Shown here: positions 13,223 through 14,519 of the stretch, in pieces | Layout of the letters: each line of letters opens with the position of its first letter | Position numbering within the stretch: position 1 is the stretch's first letter | From: Myxococcales bacterium | Lineage (GTDB): Bacteria > Myxococcota_A > Polyangia > Nannocystales > Nannocystaceae | Length of the DNA: 14,519 nt | Assembly (NCBI GenBank): GCA_020633335.1 | Contig: JACKDU010000024.1 | Location: 1 to 14,519 of the forward strand | Reading direction: 5' to 3' | Made by a program: the position numbers and the translations under genes | Notes under the pieces: model-generated | Told to the model about the DNA's origin: nothing | Seen by the model: the letters and a program-made list of their open reading frames with translations, nothing else | The model's database searches: none

Positions 13223-14519
13223 ATGGCCGCTGGCGAGGGCGTCCGAGGGCGGATCGGCAAGTACGAGATCATCAACCGCATCGGGGTTGGTGGGATGGCG
13301 GAGCTCTACGTCGCCCGCAGCCGCGCGGCCCACGGCTTCGAGAAGATCGTCGCGCTCAAGCGGCTCTTCCCCCACTTCCTCGGCGACGACGACTTCGTCC
13401 GGATGTTCCTCCACGAGGCCCGCCTCGCGGCCCAGCTCCACCACCCGAACATCGCTCAGGTCTACGACATCGGCGACGACGACGGGGCCTACTTCTTCAC
13501 GATGGAGTACGTCCTCGGGCAGGACCTGCGGCGGGTGATGCGGGCGATCCGCGGGCGCGGCGGCTGGCTGACCCTCGACCACATCATCTTGATCGTCTCG
13601 CAGATCGCGGCCGCCCTCCACTACGCCCACGAGAAGGAGGACAGCGCGGGTCGGCCGCTCGGCGTCGTCCACCGCGACGTCTCGCCCTCGAACATCCTGA
13701 TCAGCTACGACGGCGGGGTGAAGCTCGTCGACTTCGGGATCGCCCGGGCGACCAGCCGCAGCGACGTCACCCAGGCGGGGATCCTCAAGGGGAAGATCCC
13801 CTACATGTCCCCCGAGCAATGTCAGGGGAAGACCCTGGATCGCCGCTCGGACATCTACGCGCTCGGCGTCGTCCTCTGGGAGCTCGCGCTCTGCCGCGAC
13901 CTCTGGGTCGGCGAGAACGACATCGAGCTCGCCCAGCGGATCGCCAGCCAGGACGCGCCGGCGCCGACCGATCTCCTCCCGAAGTTCCCGGCCGAGCTCT
14001 CGGCGATCATCGTCAAGGCGCTCGCCCGCGACCGCGACCGGCGCTACGCGACAGCCCAGGAGATGCAGCTCGATCTCGAGGAGTTCGCCCGGGAGCGAAA
14101 GCTCGCGCTCTCGTCGGTGGGCCTGGCGAGCTTCATGAGCGACCTCTTCGCCGACGTGATCAAGTCGCAGAAGGCGGCGCTCCAGGACGCGAAGGCCGGG
14201 CGCAGGACCGCCTTCCCGACCCTCGAGCCGATGCCGCTGGGCGAGGTCCCGACGCGGCCGACCGACGCGACGACGACCCTGAGCGGGCTCGACTCGGCGG
14301 AGGAGCCCCGGCCGCGCTCGCGGGCGCCGCTGGTGGCGGCGGCGATCTTCGCGGCGGCGGCGATCGGCGCGGCCACCGGGATCCTGATCCACCGCTACGG
14401 CGGCAAGGCGTCGGCGGCCGCCGCACCCGCGGCGAGCGGCCAAGACGCCGCGCCGGCGCCGGCGGGCGGGTCCGGGGCGGCTCCGGTCGCGGCTTCGCCC
14501 GCGCCCGCGGTCTCGCCCG
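13223..14519 (+). CDS. Membrane-anchored serine/threonine protein kinase (Hanks type), cut by right edge
   Basis: A eukaryotic-like signalling kinase that transfers ATP phosphate to Ser/Thr residues of unknown targets. 432 codons are present. The kinase domain (about 14-300) has the glycine loop G21-V-G-G-M-A, Lys46 (VALK), Glu65 as the helix-C partner, HRDVSPSN (150-157) with Asp152 as catalytic base and Asn157 as metal ligand, DFG (170-172), and YMSPEQ in the APE position. All core residues are intact, so it should be active. A linker with a short alpha-helical part and a Pro/Thr-rich stretch follows, then one transmembrane helix (about 369-389). An Ala/Pro/Gly-rich region beyond it runs off the window and is presumably the extracytoplasmic sensor side. 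HRDVSPSN is common in myxobacterial kinases. No Shine-Dalgarno precedes the ATG. It is divergent from the M19-like gene. Confidence 0.94.
   Translation, partial: MAAGEGVRGRIGKYEIINRIGVGGMAELYVARSRAAHGFEKIVALKRLFPHFLGDDDFVRMFLHEARLAAQLHHPNIAQVYDIGDDDGAYFFTMEYVLGQDLRRVMRAIRGRGGWLTLDHIILIVSQIAAALHYAHEKEDSAGRPLGVVHRDVSPSNILISYDGGVKLVDFGIARATSRSDVTQAGILKGKIPYMSPEQCQGKTLDRRSDIYALGVVLWELALCRDLWVGENDIELAQRIASQDAPAPTDLLPKFPAELSAIIVKALARDRDRRYATAQEMQLDLEEFARERKLALSSVGLASFMSDLFADVIKSQKAALQDAKAGRRTAFPTLEPMPLGEVPTRPTDATTTLSGLDSAEEPRPRSRAPLVAAAIFAAAAIGAATGILIHRYGGKASAAAAPAASGQDAAPAPAGGSGAAPVAASPAPAVSP

Noticed and set aside
12770..14443. Minus-strand 557-codon open frame across the kinase gene
   Set aside because: It is antisense to an intact kinase domain and runs into the M19 lipoprotein gene in another frame; composition is that of a shadow frame.

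Overview
This window is very GC-rich (mostly around 70% or more by eye) with strong G/C bias at third codon positions. Several features point to a myxobacterium (Myxococcota), most likely Nannocystaceae-like. They are a Ser/Thr kinase with an HRDVSPSN catalytic loop and a C-terminal membrane anchor, a lipoprotein with a long Ser/Thr/Gly linker after its lipid-attachment Cys, short Cys-rich CxxDDEC modules in two exported proteins, and a carboxypeptidase-regulatory-domain TonB-dependent receptor. The taxonomic placement is an inference. No tRNA, rRNA, CRISPR array, integrase or transposase was seen.

Layout, left to right. A short-chain dehydrogenase is cut by the left edge (minus strand) and is divergent from a small membrane-anchored protein (796-1092, plus). 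A minus-strand series follows: a TPR-like exported protein (3859-4788), a short HPF/RaiA ribosome hibernation factor (3423-3755) and a YfhO-type polytopic membrane protein (1148-3277). Divergent from that series is a four-helix membrane protein (4881-5537, plus). Its end faces a minus-strand operon across a 197-bp gap holding two near-identical palindromes and a strong hairpin. The operon is read right to left: a TonB-dependent receptor (7315-10482), a small lipoprotein (6478-7287) and an Ala/Pro/Glu-rich two-helix membrane protein (5735-6472). Behind it is a 474-bp region with an unusually AT-rich palindrome and a possible promoter, then a lipoprotein metallohydrolase of the M19 dipeptidase type (10957-13011). 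A divergent serine/threonine kinase (13223 to the right edge) closes the window.

How the genes may work together. The receptor, lipoprotein and Pro-rich protein are spaced 27 bp and 5 bp apart, each has a clear Shine-Dalgarno, and a hairpin closes the unit, so they very probably form one envelope operon for uptake or surface binding of an unknown ligand. The M19-like lipoprotein next door shares a Cys-rich tail motif with the operon lipoprotein and may belong to the same envelope physiology. The remaining genes look like ordinary chromosomal housekeeping.

The least explained signals are non-coding: paired operator-like palindromes 42 bp apart between convergent genes, an AT-rich nested palindrome upstream of the receptor, and -10-like hexamers placed 6-9 nt before SD-less start codons. 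I found no clear defence, mobile or biosynthetic system. The best candidate for something undescribed is the three-gene receptor operon with its odd third gene.
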